This document shows, in pieces, positions 51,178-58,770 of a stretch of DNA of 64,000 bases (its first letter is position 1; each line of letters opens with the position of its first letter). The DNA comes from CAVPKN01 sp964588495. Lineage in GTDB: Bacteria; Chlamydiota; Chlamydiia; Chlamydiales; JAAKFR01. The stretch spans positions 46,972 through 110,971 of the forward strand of contig CAZPPS010000005.1 of assembly GCA_964588495.1 (NCBI GenBank), written 5' to 3'. The translations under genes were made by a program, and so were the position numbers. The notes below the pieces were generated by a model. That model made no database searches and was not told the origin of the DNA. It saw only the letters and a list, made by a program, of their open reading frames with translations.

Positions 51178-52614
51178 TTGGCTGTACAGAGTTTAAATGG
51201 AAAAGCAGAATTACACTTTTGGGATCACTTTCCAAAAGATGATCTTTTGCCAATAATTATAAACTTCATTTTTAAGAATCATGGCCTGCGAGGGTTAACT
51301 TTTTTTGCCCTAACCTCACAAGATTTTTATAAACCCTGCCTTAGGTCATGCAGCGCAATGAGAACGCAGCGCTCTTTTGGGCAGATTCCCCGTATCACCT
51401 CTGAAATGCTTGCAAAAGCTACCATCGAAGAAAGCTCTATGAATCTGAACGGATCATTTTTTCCAACATGCTTAGCAACAGATAGTCAAGGGAGGCACTA
51501 TTTCAAGTTTGCGTTTAGTTCGGATGCTCTATTGATTATGAATTTTACAAATCTTGAGCACTCTTTACTAAAGCTAAATGATGAAATGCAAGACAAGATT
51601 GAAGAACGTCACCGAAATGAAGACCAATCTATTAAGGACCTCTTTCTTAATGAAAATAGAGTGATTATTGTAACCTATTCGGGATGCAGCATTTGGCAAT
51701 GGCACGCAAGTAATTTAAGTTTTATCAGTTATATTTCAAATGTTAAAGATGATGCCTACTTAATTTTACGCTGTAGTTTTGCAAATAATGCACTTATTGT
51801 TTCGGACAATATTTCTGCAAAAATAGTCGACTTTAATGAAACAGAACCTGCTTTTTTTCCCATTATTATTCCTGAAGCCAACCCGAACCCAGATTACTGG
51901 CGTTTAAGCACCGTAGAGGGACGACACTGTTTTTATAATGATGGGGAGCAACCTAGAGAGCTCACGGTCAAAAAGAACAATGAGGGGCAATGGTCTGTTT
52001 CCATTAGCCAAGATTTTCTAATTCCAAGTTCAAGCAATGTCAGTCAATACCCGAAGTGGTCAATAGAAGACTTGGAATACGAAAGCTTTACAGTATCAAC
52101 CGGTAAAGGAACATTTTGGGTTACGTATTTAGAAAACCTATATAATTTTAAGTCTGAGGTTCTGACCAATCTCTTAAATACACAAAGAAGCCATCTTTAT
52201 TGGGTACAGTTCATTGAGCCTGAAAACAATCTAAAAGTGCTGTATCGAACAGTAACTAGTAAGCAATTTCCAGGTGTAGATCCGTTTAGATGGCAACACA
52301 CATTCACTGTTTTGACAATCCCACTTATTTCTGAAAATAAAAACACGGACTCCTCTCGACAAGATTCGTTGCCCTCCTCTTCCACTTCCTATTCCAATGC
52401 AAAAATCGTATTTGCGGCAGGAGCGATCTTCCTCACCCTTGCCTTAATCGCAACCGCTGTTTTAATTGTTTATCACCCCGGCACTGTGATTTATAAAGGA
52501 AGCGGCATCATTCTAACTTTGCCAGCCGTTCTTACCCTCTCTATCGGAGGCTCGCTTGGACTTACGACCGTTGCCGTAGGCTCCTATCTCTGGTGGAAGC
52601 AACAACGCGCTTAA
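51178..52614 (+). CDS. F-box-like protein with C-terminal membrane hairpin, paralogue 2
   Basis: 478 residues from a TTG (MAVQSLNGKAEL). It aligns throughout with the protein at 48741: LHFWDHFPKDDLLPIIINFI, TFFALTSQDFYKPCLRSC, RSFGQIPRIT at the start and TILTLPAVLTLSIGGSL and YLWWKQQRA at the end. The middle is more diverged (WRLSTVEGRHCF, FTVSTGKGTFW). The membrane hairpin is almost identical between the two, so it is under stronger constraint or was recently converted. F-box similarity is the same inference as for paralogue 1. Confidence 0.6.
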   Translation: MAVQSLNGKAELHFWDHFPKDDLLPIIINFIFKNHGLRGLTFFALTSQDFYKPCLRSCSAMRTQRSFGQIPRITSEMLAKATIEESSMNLNGSFFPTCLATDSQGRHYFKFAFSSDALLIMNFTNLEHSLLKLNDEMQDKIEERHRNEDQSIKDLFLNENRVIIVTYSGCSIWQWHASNLSFISYISNVKDDAYLILRCSFANNALIVSDNISAKIVDFNETEPAFFPIIIPEANPNPDYWRLSTVEGRHCFYNDGEQPRELTVKKNNEGQWSVSISQDFLIPSSSNVSQYPKWSIEDLEYESFTVSTGKGTFWVTYLENLYNFKSEVLTNLLNTQRSHLYWVQFIEPENNLKVLYRTVTSKQFPGVDPFRWQHTFTVLTIPLISENKNTDSSRQDSLPSSSTSYSNAKIVFAAGAIFLTLALIATAVLIVYHPGTVIYKGSGIILTLPAVLTLSIGGSLGLTTVAVGSYLWWKQQRA

Positions 52615-52644
52615 CACTCTTACCTCGCTAAGACTTTCCTTAAT

Positions 52645-52750
52645 AAAAAGCGGTGACGAGTCACCGCACTCCAAAAGCCGTCCTAGATAATTTTTGGAGT
52701 CGGTGACTTGGGTCTTGCTTTTTCACGGAAGGGCGGCGAAGAATTGCCTT
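52645..52750. repeat. CGGTGACGAGTCACCGC / GGGCGGCGAAGAATT repeat pair
   Basis: Third copy of the GAGTGCGG/TCACCGC family (GCGGTGACGAGTCACCGCAC at 52653, GGGCGGCGAAGAATTGCC at 52728). The second half is imperfect. Confidence 0.75.
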
Positions 52751-52760
52751 TCTGTAAGCA

Positions 52761-54668
52761 TTACTTGGTCAGGCGAAGAAGGAAGCTGATTTCACGGCTT
52801 TGCTTGGCAGCTTCAAGAGCGGCTTCTGATAAAAGCTCTGGGTTGGCACCCTCATCCAAGAGGCGAAGGATGACGCTTATAAACCGTTTTTCAATGGCAA
52901 GTTCAAGAGGGAGGTGGGTCCCCTCTTTGGCAAGATTGGGGTTGGCTCCCGCTTGCAGAAGTACTTTGACTTTCTCAAGAGCTTCAGCCTCTACAGCATT
53001 TTTCTGGATCGCGGCATAAAGGGCAGAATGACCTTCTTTATCTAGCGCGTCAACATGGGCTTTGTAGTCTATAAGAAGGCTCGTCGCTTCATGAGAAGCG
53101 TAATGTAAAAGAGGACCTTTTTTTTCACTTTGGATGTTGGGATCTGCACCTTTTTTTAATAATGCTTCCAGGATTTGCAGATTTCTGTTTTTGTAGCAAA
53201 AAAAGCGTTGGAGAGCTGTCATTCCTTGTTTATCCACAGCATTAATATTAGCTCCTTTGGCCAAGAGCAGCGTCACAATATCTGGGCGGTTGAGCTCAAC
53301 AGCAACATGTAATAGAGGATCTGCTTTTTCACTTTGGACATTGGTATCTGCACCTTTTTCTAATAATGCTTTCAGGATTTGCAGATTGATCTCTTTGTGG
53401 CAAAAAAGCCGTTGGAGAGCGGAAATCCCTCGTGTATCCAGAGCATTAACCTCAGCTCTATTTTCTAAAAGCAGCTCCACAAATTCTGGGCATTTTCTAT
53501 CCACTGCTATTTGTAAAGGTAAATCGCCATTTGAATCCACGAGATTGGGATCGGCACCTGCATTTAGCAAGGCTCGAATGATTCCTAAGGTGTTGCTCCT
53601 ATTGAGTGCAAGATGTAGAACTAATGTATTTTTTGTTATCAAATTGGGGTTGGCTTTGGCTTGTAATAGAATGTCAATCAACTGCTGATTTCTGTTGTAA
53701 ACTGCAAGAAAAAGAGCCGTATATCCATTTTTGTCTTCTGCATCAACAATAGCGCTGAGTGCGATTAAATTCTTAACTTCCTGCACTCTTCCCCACCTGA
53801 CCATCTCAATTAAAGGCAGTTTTCCATCAATGGACGTGTTGGGATCAGCTCCAAGAGCTAAAAAGGCTTGCGCCAATTCGTTGCCCTGGACTTTCCTTTT
53901 CTGTTTACAGAGATAATAAGAATGTTCTTTATTATCATTGAAATAAGTAATCAAACCTGTGTTTAATTCATCACGCAGCTCTGGCTTTTGAGCTCTGCAA
54001 GAAATGAATGTTTTTTCGTAATCAACGTAACGGAAAGGGTGATAACCGTTATAAACAAGGCTTTTTTGCGGGATTTTATTTTGATCTACTAAGTACGCTA
54101 TCGAATTGAATAGTGAGGCCAAACTTTTTTGGGCATCGGCAAAAGTAGTGATCTGATAACCATATTCTTGGGCCCTTGCAATCATGATTTTAACGCAATA
54201 GGAAACAAAAGTTTTACTGACAAGGGCAGCTTGAGATAAATCATAGGTTGGCAAACGTTTAAAAATTTCGTATTTCATTTCAGGAATAATCGCAGGGAAC
54301 TCTTCTTTATTCTCGCTCATAGACTCTGTCTCTGCAGCAATTTCTTCCATGAACGGATCTGGCCTGGGATTAGCGTTACGATTTATACGATAATTTTCAC
54401 CATCCACACTACAACACAAAAAACAAGAGCTTATAATCGTTCCTATAGTGCCGATTCCACTTAATATAACGAGCCATATAAACCCAAACAGATGCAGCTT
54501 AGTCGTTAAACCATATACATGCCAGGCAGCCACAGCCATTCCAGCGACAAAAATGATTCCTATGGCAACAGCCGTCAGTGAGCATTTCGCAGAAGATGAA
54601 TTTTTAAGGATAAAAGCTGCTTTTGAAAGAGGACTCTGACCTGAAGAATTAATATTAGAAAATGCCAT
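52761..54668 (-). CDS. Membrane-anchored F-box/ankyrin-repeat protein
   Basis: 635 residues. Two hydrophobic segments lie at about 30-52 (SLTAVAIGIIFVAGMAVAAW) and 60-85 (FGFIWLVILSGIGTIGTII). An F-box follows at about 124-165 (FPAIIPEMKYEIFKRLPTYD, LSQAALVSKTF). From about residue 260 there are about ten ankyrin repeats (GADPNxxxxxGxLPLxxAV...). A pair of repeats (RGISALQRLF... to ...SEKADPLLH) is duplicated with a 68-residue period (204 bases). The architecture suggests a host Skp1-cullin adaptor held at the inclusion membrane, with ankyrins choosing the target. F-box and ankyrin assignments are strong by pattern; host use is inferred. Confidence 0.82.
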   Translation of the reverse strand: MAFSNINSSGQSPLSKAAFILKNSSSAKCSLTAVAIGIIFVAGMAVAAWHVYGLTTKLHLFGFIWLVILSGIGTIGTIISSCFLCCSVDGENYRINRNANPRPDPFMEEIAAETESMSENKEEFPAIIPEMKYEIFKRLPTYDLSQAALVSKTFVSYCVKIMIARAQEYGYQITTFADAQKSLASLFNSIAYLVDQNKIPQKSLVYNGYHPFRYVDYEKTFISCRAQKPELRDELNTGLITYFNDNKEHSYYLCKQKRKVQGNELAQAFLALGADPNTSIDGKLPLIEMVRWGRVQEVKNLIALSAIVDAEDKNGYTALFLAVYNRNQQLIDILLQAKANPNLITKNTLVLHLALNRSNTLGIIRALLNAGADPNLVDSNGDLPLQIAVDRKCPEFVELLLENRAEVNALDTRGISALQRLFCHKEINLQILKALLEKGADTNVQSEKADPLLHVAVELNRPDIVTLLLAKGANINAVDKQGMTALQRFFCYKNRNLQILEALLKKGADPNIQSEKKGPLLHYASHEATSLLIDYKAHVDALDKEGHSALYAAIQKNAVEAEALEKVKVLLQAGANPNLAKEGTHLPLELAIEKRFISVILRLLDEGANPELLSEAALEAAKQSREISFLLRLTK

Positions 54669-54935
54669 TAGTCGCCCATGATATTTAATTATTCCTAATA
54701 ATATTATATTAAAATGTTAACTAAGTTTCAAAAGTTTAATTATTTAAATTATTAATTTGAATGAAGTTTGACTCCTAAAGGAAAAAGCATGATGTAACAG
54801 GATACGCATGATATGCATGATAAGAAGATAAATTTATTTTTTTTCTTTATCATGCTTATCATGTATATCTTTCATATCATGCTTTTTATGATGGGAGTTA
54901 GACTAGTTTGTTAACTAGATTACCTTTCTAAATTC
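54669..54935. repeat. Intergenic region with an AGGAT/CATGAT hairpin
   Basis: 54782-54887 is an inverted repeat (AAAAAGCATGATGTAACAGG ... ending ATATCATGCTTTTT). The inner unit CATGATATGCATGATAA resembles the hairpin at 63352. The rest is AT-rich and empty of genes. Confidence 0.75.
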
Positions 54936-55448
54936 CTATCTAAGGTAAATATAAATTTGAGATTTCCAAATGTCATTGAGTTGAACAACTCTTTCTGGCT
55001 CCCACCCAGGAATGGCAAAGGTATTGGACACAATCCACGTGCCCGGCCGCAGATTTTCAAATTTTGTTTTTAAACCCCTCATCCCCTTGAGACAAAGATA
55101 GCACACGATCACATCGGCTTCCTCAAGCGGTTCTTTCAAAAAATTTTTTTTATAAAAATTCAAATTACCCTTTTTAAATATCCTTGAAACCAGCCACGGA
55201 ATCCACGACATCTCAAAACCGCACACATCCGCTCCTGGCAAGCTCTTAGCAATCAGACGCGCAAGTCCTCCCCAGCCAGATCCAAGCTCAAAAATCTTGC
55301 CCGCACCTGCTGGAATAGCCTCAAGAATTGCTTTCTTGGCCTTTACAGAACTGGGCATGGGAGAAATGCCAGTATGTAAAGAAAATCCTACAATTGATAC
55401 ACTCAAGAAAAACAACACACACAAAAGGATCAAAAAAAGATTATGCAT
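54936..55448 (-). CDS. Membrane-anchored SAM-dependent methyltransferase-like protein
   Basis: 170 residues from MHNLFLILLCVLFFLSVSIV, an N-terminal anchor or signal. The SAM loop KIFELGSGWGGLARLIA follows, with GADVCGFEMSWIP (acidic residue at strand 2) and ADVIVCYLCL. This is the class-I methyltransferase fold, but the protein is short and lacks a clear substrate domain. Its ATG shares ATGCAT with the start of the divergent holin-like gene; upstream Met codons (to 55517) would overlap that gene further. Target unknown. Confidence 0.7.
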   Translation of the reverse strand: MHNLFLILLCVLFFLSVSIVGFSLHTGISPMPSSVKAKKAILEAIPAGAGKIFELGSGWGGLARLIAKSLPGADVCGFEMSWIPWLVSRIFKKGNLNFYKKNFLKEPLEEADVIVCYLCLKGMRGLKTKFENLRPGTWIVSNTFAIPGWEPERVVQLNDIWKSQIYIYLR

Positions 55449-55787
55449 ATTCTTATCGCTATTATCATCAACACGATAGCTGTCCTTGCGACTAGCTATA
55501 TTCTGCCGGGAATTCACCTTTCGAGTTTCTGGACTGCCCTTTGGGTTGCCATTGTCCTCGGTATTGTCAACGCCATTATTCGCCCGATTATCTTTATTTT
55601 GACACTTCCGATCAATATCTTGACGTTGGGTCTTTTTTCGTTTGTAATAATGGGTCTTTTAGTATATCTTGTAAGTGCAATTGTGCCTGGATTTAAAGTA
55701 GATAACTTTTGGTGGGCCATATTATTTGCAATCATTGTAGCCATTATTAACTGGCTTCTTTGGAAAATTATACCTGAAAAGAAATGA
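55443..55787 (+). CDS. Phage-holin-family (superfamily IV, YvlD-type) membrane protein
   Basis: 114 residues, four membrane helices: IIINTIAVLATSYILPGIHL, TALWVAIVLGIVNAIIRPII, LTLPINILTLGLFSFVIMGL and VDNFWWAILFAIIVAIINWL. The IRPI(I/L) and LP.N..TLG motifs are diagnostic of the family, which includes many non-phage proteins of unknown role. An AAAAGGA sequence precedes it. It overlaps the RluA gene by four bases. Confidence 0.85.
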   Translation: MHILIAIIINTIAVLATSYILPGIHLSSFWTALWVAIVLGIVNAIIRPIIFILTLPINILTLGLFSFVIMGLLVYLVSAIVPGFKVDNFWWAILFAIIVAIINWLLWKIIPEKK

Positions 55788-56602
55788 GTTATACTCTCGA
55801 AGAAGACATTAAACTAATCGACGCCTTGAGACTTTACTATCCAGAAAGTTCAAGACGCACGCACCAAAGCTGGATCAAATGGGGAAGAGTTGTCGTCGAT
55901 GACCTTCCCCAAATACAAGCTAATGCACAACTTATTAGAGGGCAAACTCTTAGTCTAGAGAAAAAAGAACCCAATCAAAAAGCTCTCGGCATCCCCGTTC
56001 TTTATCAAGACAGATGGCTGATCGTCATCGATAAGCCGGCAGGACTCTTAAGCGTCCCCGCAGAAAAAGAATCTCTCAACGCCTTCCATCTCCTAAAAAC
56101 CAGCTTCAAGTCTTCTTCCCTTTTGCCTGTCCACAGACTTGACCAGGATACCTCAGGGGTTTTAGTTTTTGCCCGTTCCAAATTGGCTGAAGAAGGTTTA
56201 AGTCCCCTCTTCGAAAAACATGAAATCGAGCGGGAATATCTGGCAGTCGTAGCGGGCCATCTCCCAGATAAAGTAGGAACTTGGCAGAGTTATTTGCGCG
56301 AATTGCCCAACTATGACGTTGAAGTGACCACAGAAGAGTTAGGACGGCTTGCGATTACCCATTATGAAGTGATCCGCTACACCAAAAAACTCACCTGGCT
56401 CAAATTGCGCCTCGAAACCGGACGCAAGCACCAGATCCGTGTCCACGCTTCTTCGTGTGGCTACCCAATTGTGGGCGACAAACGGTACGGCTCTCTGATC
56501 AATCCCTTCAAGCGGCTCGCCCTGCACGCCCACTCACTAAGCTTCATCCACCCCTTCACCCAGAAGAGGATGACCTTCACCTCAAAACCTGTCGAATTCT
56601 AA
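55784..56602 (+). CDS. RluA-family pseudouridine synthase
   Basis: 272 residues. An N-terminal S4-like part (YYPESSRRTHQSWIKWGRVV, VDD) is followed by the catalytic domain with VHRLDQDTSGVLVFARS (catalytic Asp), LRLETGRKHQIRVH and GDKRYG. It isomerises uridines in 23S rRNA or tRNA; specificity (RluC/RluD/TruC) cannot be decided. It is co-translated with the holin-like gene (ATGA). Confidence 0.9.
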   Translation: MSYTLEEDIKLIDALRLYYPESSRRTHQSWIKWGRVVVDDLPQIQANAQLIRGQTLSLEKKEPNQKALGIPVLYQDRWLIVIDKPAGLLSVPAEKESLNAFHLLKTSFKSSSLLPVHRLDQDTSGVLVFARSKLAEEGLSPLFEKHEIEREYLAVVAGHLPDKVGTWQSYLRELPNYDVEVTTEELGRLAITHYEVIRYTKKLTWLKLRLETGRKHQIRVHASSCGYPIVGDKRYGSLINPFKRLALHAHSLSFIHPFTQKRMTFTSKPVEF

Positions 56603-56617
56603 ACCTCTCTCTTTTCT

Positions 56618-56736
56618 CCGTGCGTGTCCGAGACCGTGTCCGTGACCGTGACCGAACCGTGCTTCCGTTTCCCGTGTTTTCAGAGCACGGAACACAGTTC
56701 GGTCACGGACACGGACACGGTCTCGGACACGCACGG
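56618..56736. repeat. 119-bp palindrome of GTCCGTGACC units
   Basis: Left arm from 56618 (CCGTGCGTGTCCGAGACCGT, then GTCCGTGACC) mirrored by the right arm ending 56736 (GGACACGGTCTCGGACACGC). It sits between convergent genes. The family recurs at 46.95 kb, 60.65 kb and 60.92 kb. Confidence 0.88.
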
Positions 56737-56748
56737 GAAGATAAGCCA

Positions 56749-58770
56749 TTAGAACACTTTTGTAATACATCTTAGGAGCTCGGCGACGCTCCAGGCTTGG
56801 GCGATGCAGCCTCGCGCATGGTGCGGTGGGAGAGCATCAAAGATTTCCGAGATAAAGCCAATCCCCGCCTCTGTGAGGTGGGTTTGAAACTCTTCGATGT
56901 ATTTGCGCATCTCATTTTTCTCATCGGGAAAGACTCTAAGCCAGGCGTCGATGTAAGGGCCAATCAACCAAGTCCAGACAGTTCCCTGGTGATAGGCAGC
57001 ATCGCGCGCCCTTAAGTCCCCTGTATAACTGGCCTTAAAATCAGGATCTCCGGCAGCAAGAGAGCGCAGGCCTACAGGGGTCAATAAATTATCTTTGGTG
57101 CTGATAAAAACATCTTTCCAACGAGCAGGATCAAGAACGGGGTAATCCAGCGAAAGGGCAAAAAGCTGATTGGGTCTTAAAGACTCATCATTTCCTTTCT
57201 CCCCTTCGATCACATCAAAAAGATACTTATTTTTTTCGTTCCAGAATTTTTGGTTAAAAGATTCATAGACTTTAGCTGCCTGGTGCTTGACCTCTTGTTG
57301 AAGGGCTGGATAAGATTCCAGCTCTAGCCATTTTTCAAAAATCTTTAAAGCGTTATACCAAAGAGCATTAATCTCTACCGCTTTTCCCCTTCTGGGAGTC
57401 ACCACCCAATCTTCAACTTTGGCATCCATCCATGTCAGCTGATACCCTTCAGCCCCTTGCATAAGAAGGCCATCGTTGTGATCCACGCGAATGTTATACG
57501 CAGTTCCATGAATATGAGCGTGATAAATCTCCAGAAGCTTGGGGAAAATAAAATGAAGTGTTTCTCTATCGTTTGTTTTTTCAAAATACCGGTTCAGGGC
57601 ATGGAAAAACCACAAGGTCGCATCGGCTGTGTGGTAAAGTCCCTGTTGGTAACCTTCCGGGAACATATTGGGAATCAAGCCCTGTTTGACATAGTAGGCA
57701 AATGTTCGCAAAATCCAGCGCGCTTCATCTTCCCGCCCTGTGCAAAGAGTGAGCCCCTCAAGAGAGATCATCGTGTCCCTTCCCCAGTCAGCAAACCAGT
57801 GATAACCCGCAATCACTGTGCGCACCTCATCTCCTGCTGCGTGTGCGCGCACATTATCTTGAGTACGGCTTGAAGGTTTAATGATAAAGGCGTCGGCAGA
57901 AAAAATGAGCTGGTTGCATAAATGCGATTTAGAAAGCTGGGTGGCTTTACTCAATAGAAGTTCTTTTCTCAAAAATTCCGCCTCTATAGCTTCTTTTGGC
58001 TGGAGGGCCAGAATTTGATCCCAGTTTTCTATTGAAAACGAGATTCCCGATGTATTCTTCCCCCTTATTGGAAGAATAAAGTAGCCAGGACTCCACAAAG
58101 TTCCCATCGGAGGATAACCTCTTCTGGCTTCCCGTCTATAAAAAACACTGTTGACTTTGTGAGACTCCAAAACAAAGTGGCATTCTCCTGAAAGGTAGAG
58201 CCTTAAAGGGGGATAGTTTGCACGGAAAATTTCGTACCGATTTTCAGCAATCGTAAAGAGGTAGGGCTCATCCATTTTATTGACAAGCTCTTGTGAAATC
58301 GGATGGAAGTTGCAATAAGGATAAAGTTTAATTTCTATGGAGCGACCTTCTGACAGGCATTCATAAAGGATATGGGTTGTACTCTGCACATGCGTCATGA
58401 CCAATTTTTTCTGAAAACGGAGACCCTCAAAGTTATAAGTCCACACAGGAAGCCCATTTTCGAGACAAAAGCTTTCCAGATAATTCACGCCCTGCAGATC
58501 AAAAACAGCTTCGGATCTTTCCAGATTATTCAATATAATCTCTTGACCCGTATCGAGTCGCACCGTCTCAAGCAAGTGATTGAGAAGGACAGTTCGTCCA
58601 TACACAGGAAGAGATGCTACTAAAACGCCGTGATACATTCGGGTGGGAACGCAAGCTAAAGTGCTCGAGCTATAGCCGCCCAGACCATTCGCGATCAGCC
58701 ACTCTTTTTCAATCCACTCTTCGTGGTTTTTTTCTTTAGCAAATTCACAATTAAAGATGGTGTGTGTCAT
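56749..58770 (-). CDS. Glycogen debranching enzyme (amylo-alpha-1,6-glucosidase, GH133 type)
   Basis: 673 residues. An N-terminal domain (to about 260; NGLGGYSSSTLACVPTRMYH) is typical of the bacterial GDE_N family. The (alpha/alpha)6 catalytic domain has WFADWGRDTMISLEGLTL, RHG-type AYHQGTVWTWLIGPY and ARGCIAQAWSVAELLR. It removes alpha-1,6 branches from glycogen. Its start lies 20 bases inside the end of the treZ-like gene, so both come from one message. Confidence 0.9.
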   Translation of the reverse strand: MTHTIFNCEFAKEKNHEEWIEKEWLIANGLGGYSSSTLACVPTRMYHGVLVASLPVYGRTVLLNHLLETVRLDTGQEIILNNLERSEAVFDLQGVNYLESFCLENGLPVWTYNFEGLRFQKKLVMTHVQSTTHILYECLSEGRSIEIKLYPYCNFHPISQELVNKMDEPYLFTIAENRYEIFRANYPPLRLYLSGECHFVLESHKVNSVFYRREARRGYPPMGTLWSPGYFILPIRGKNTSGISFSIENWDQILALQPKEAIEAEFLRKELLLSKATQLSKSHLCNQLIFSADAFIIKPSSRTQDNVRAHAAGDEVRTVIAGYHWFADWGRDTMISLEGLTLCTGREDEARWILRTFAYYVKQGLIPNMFPEGYQQGLYHTADATLWFFHALNRYFEKTNDRETLHFIFPKLLEIYHAHIHGTAYNIRVDHNDGLLMQGAEGYQLTWMDAKVEDWVVTPRRGKAVEINALWYNALKIFEKWLELESYPALQQEVKHQAAKVYESFNQKFWNEKNKYLFDVIEGEKGNDESLRPNQLFALSLDYPVLDPARWKDVFISTKDNLLTPVGLRSLAAGDPDFKASYTGDLRARDAAYHQGTVWTWLIGPYIDAWLRVFPDEKNEMRKYIEEFQTHLTEAGIGFISEIFDALPPHHARGCIAQAWSVAELLRCITKVF

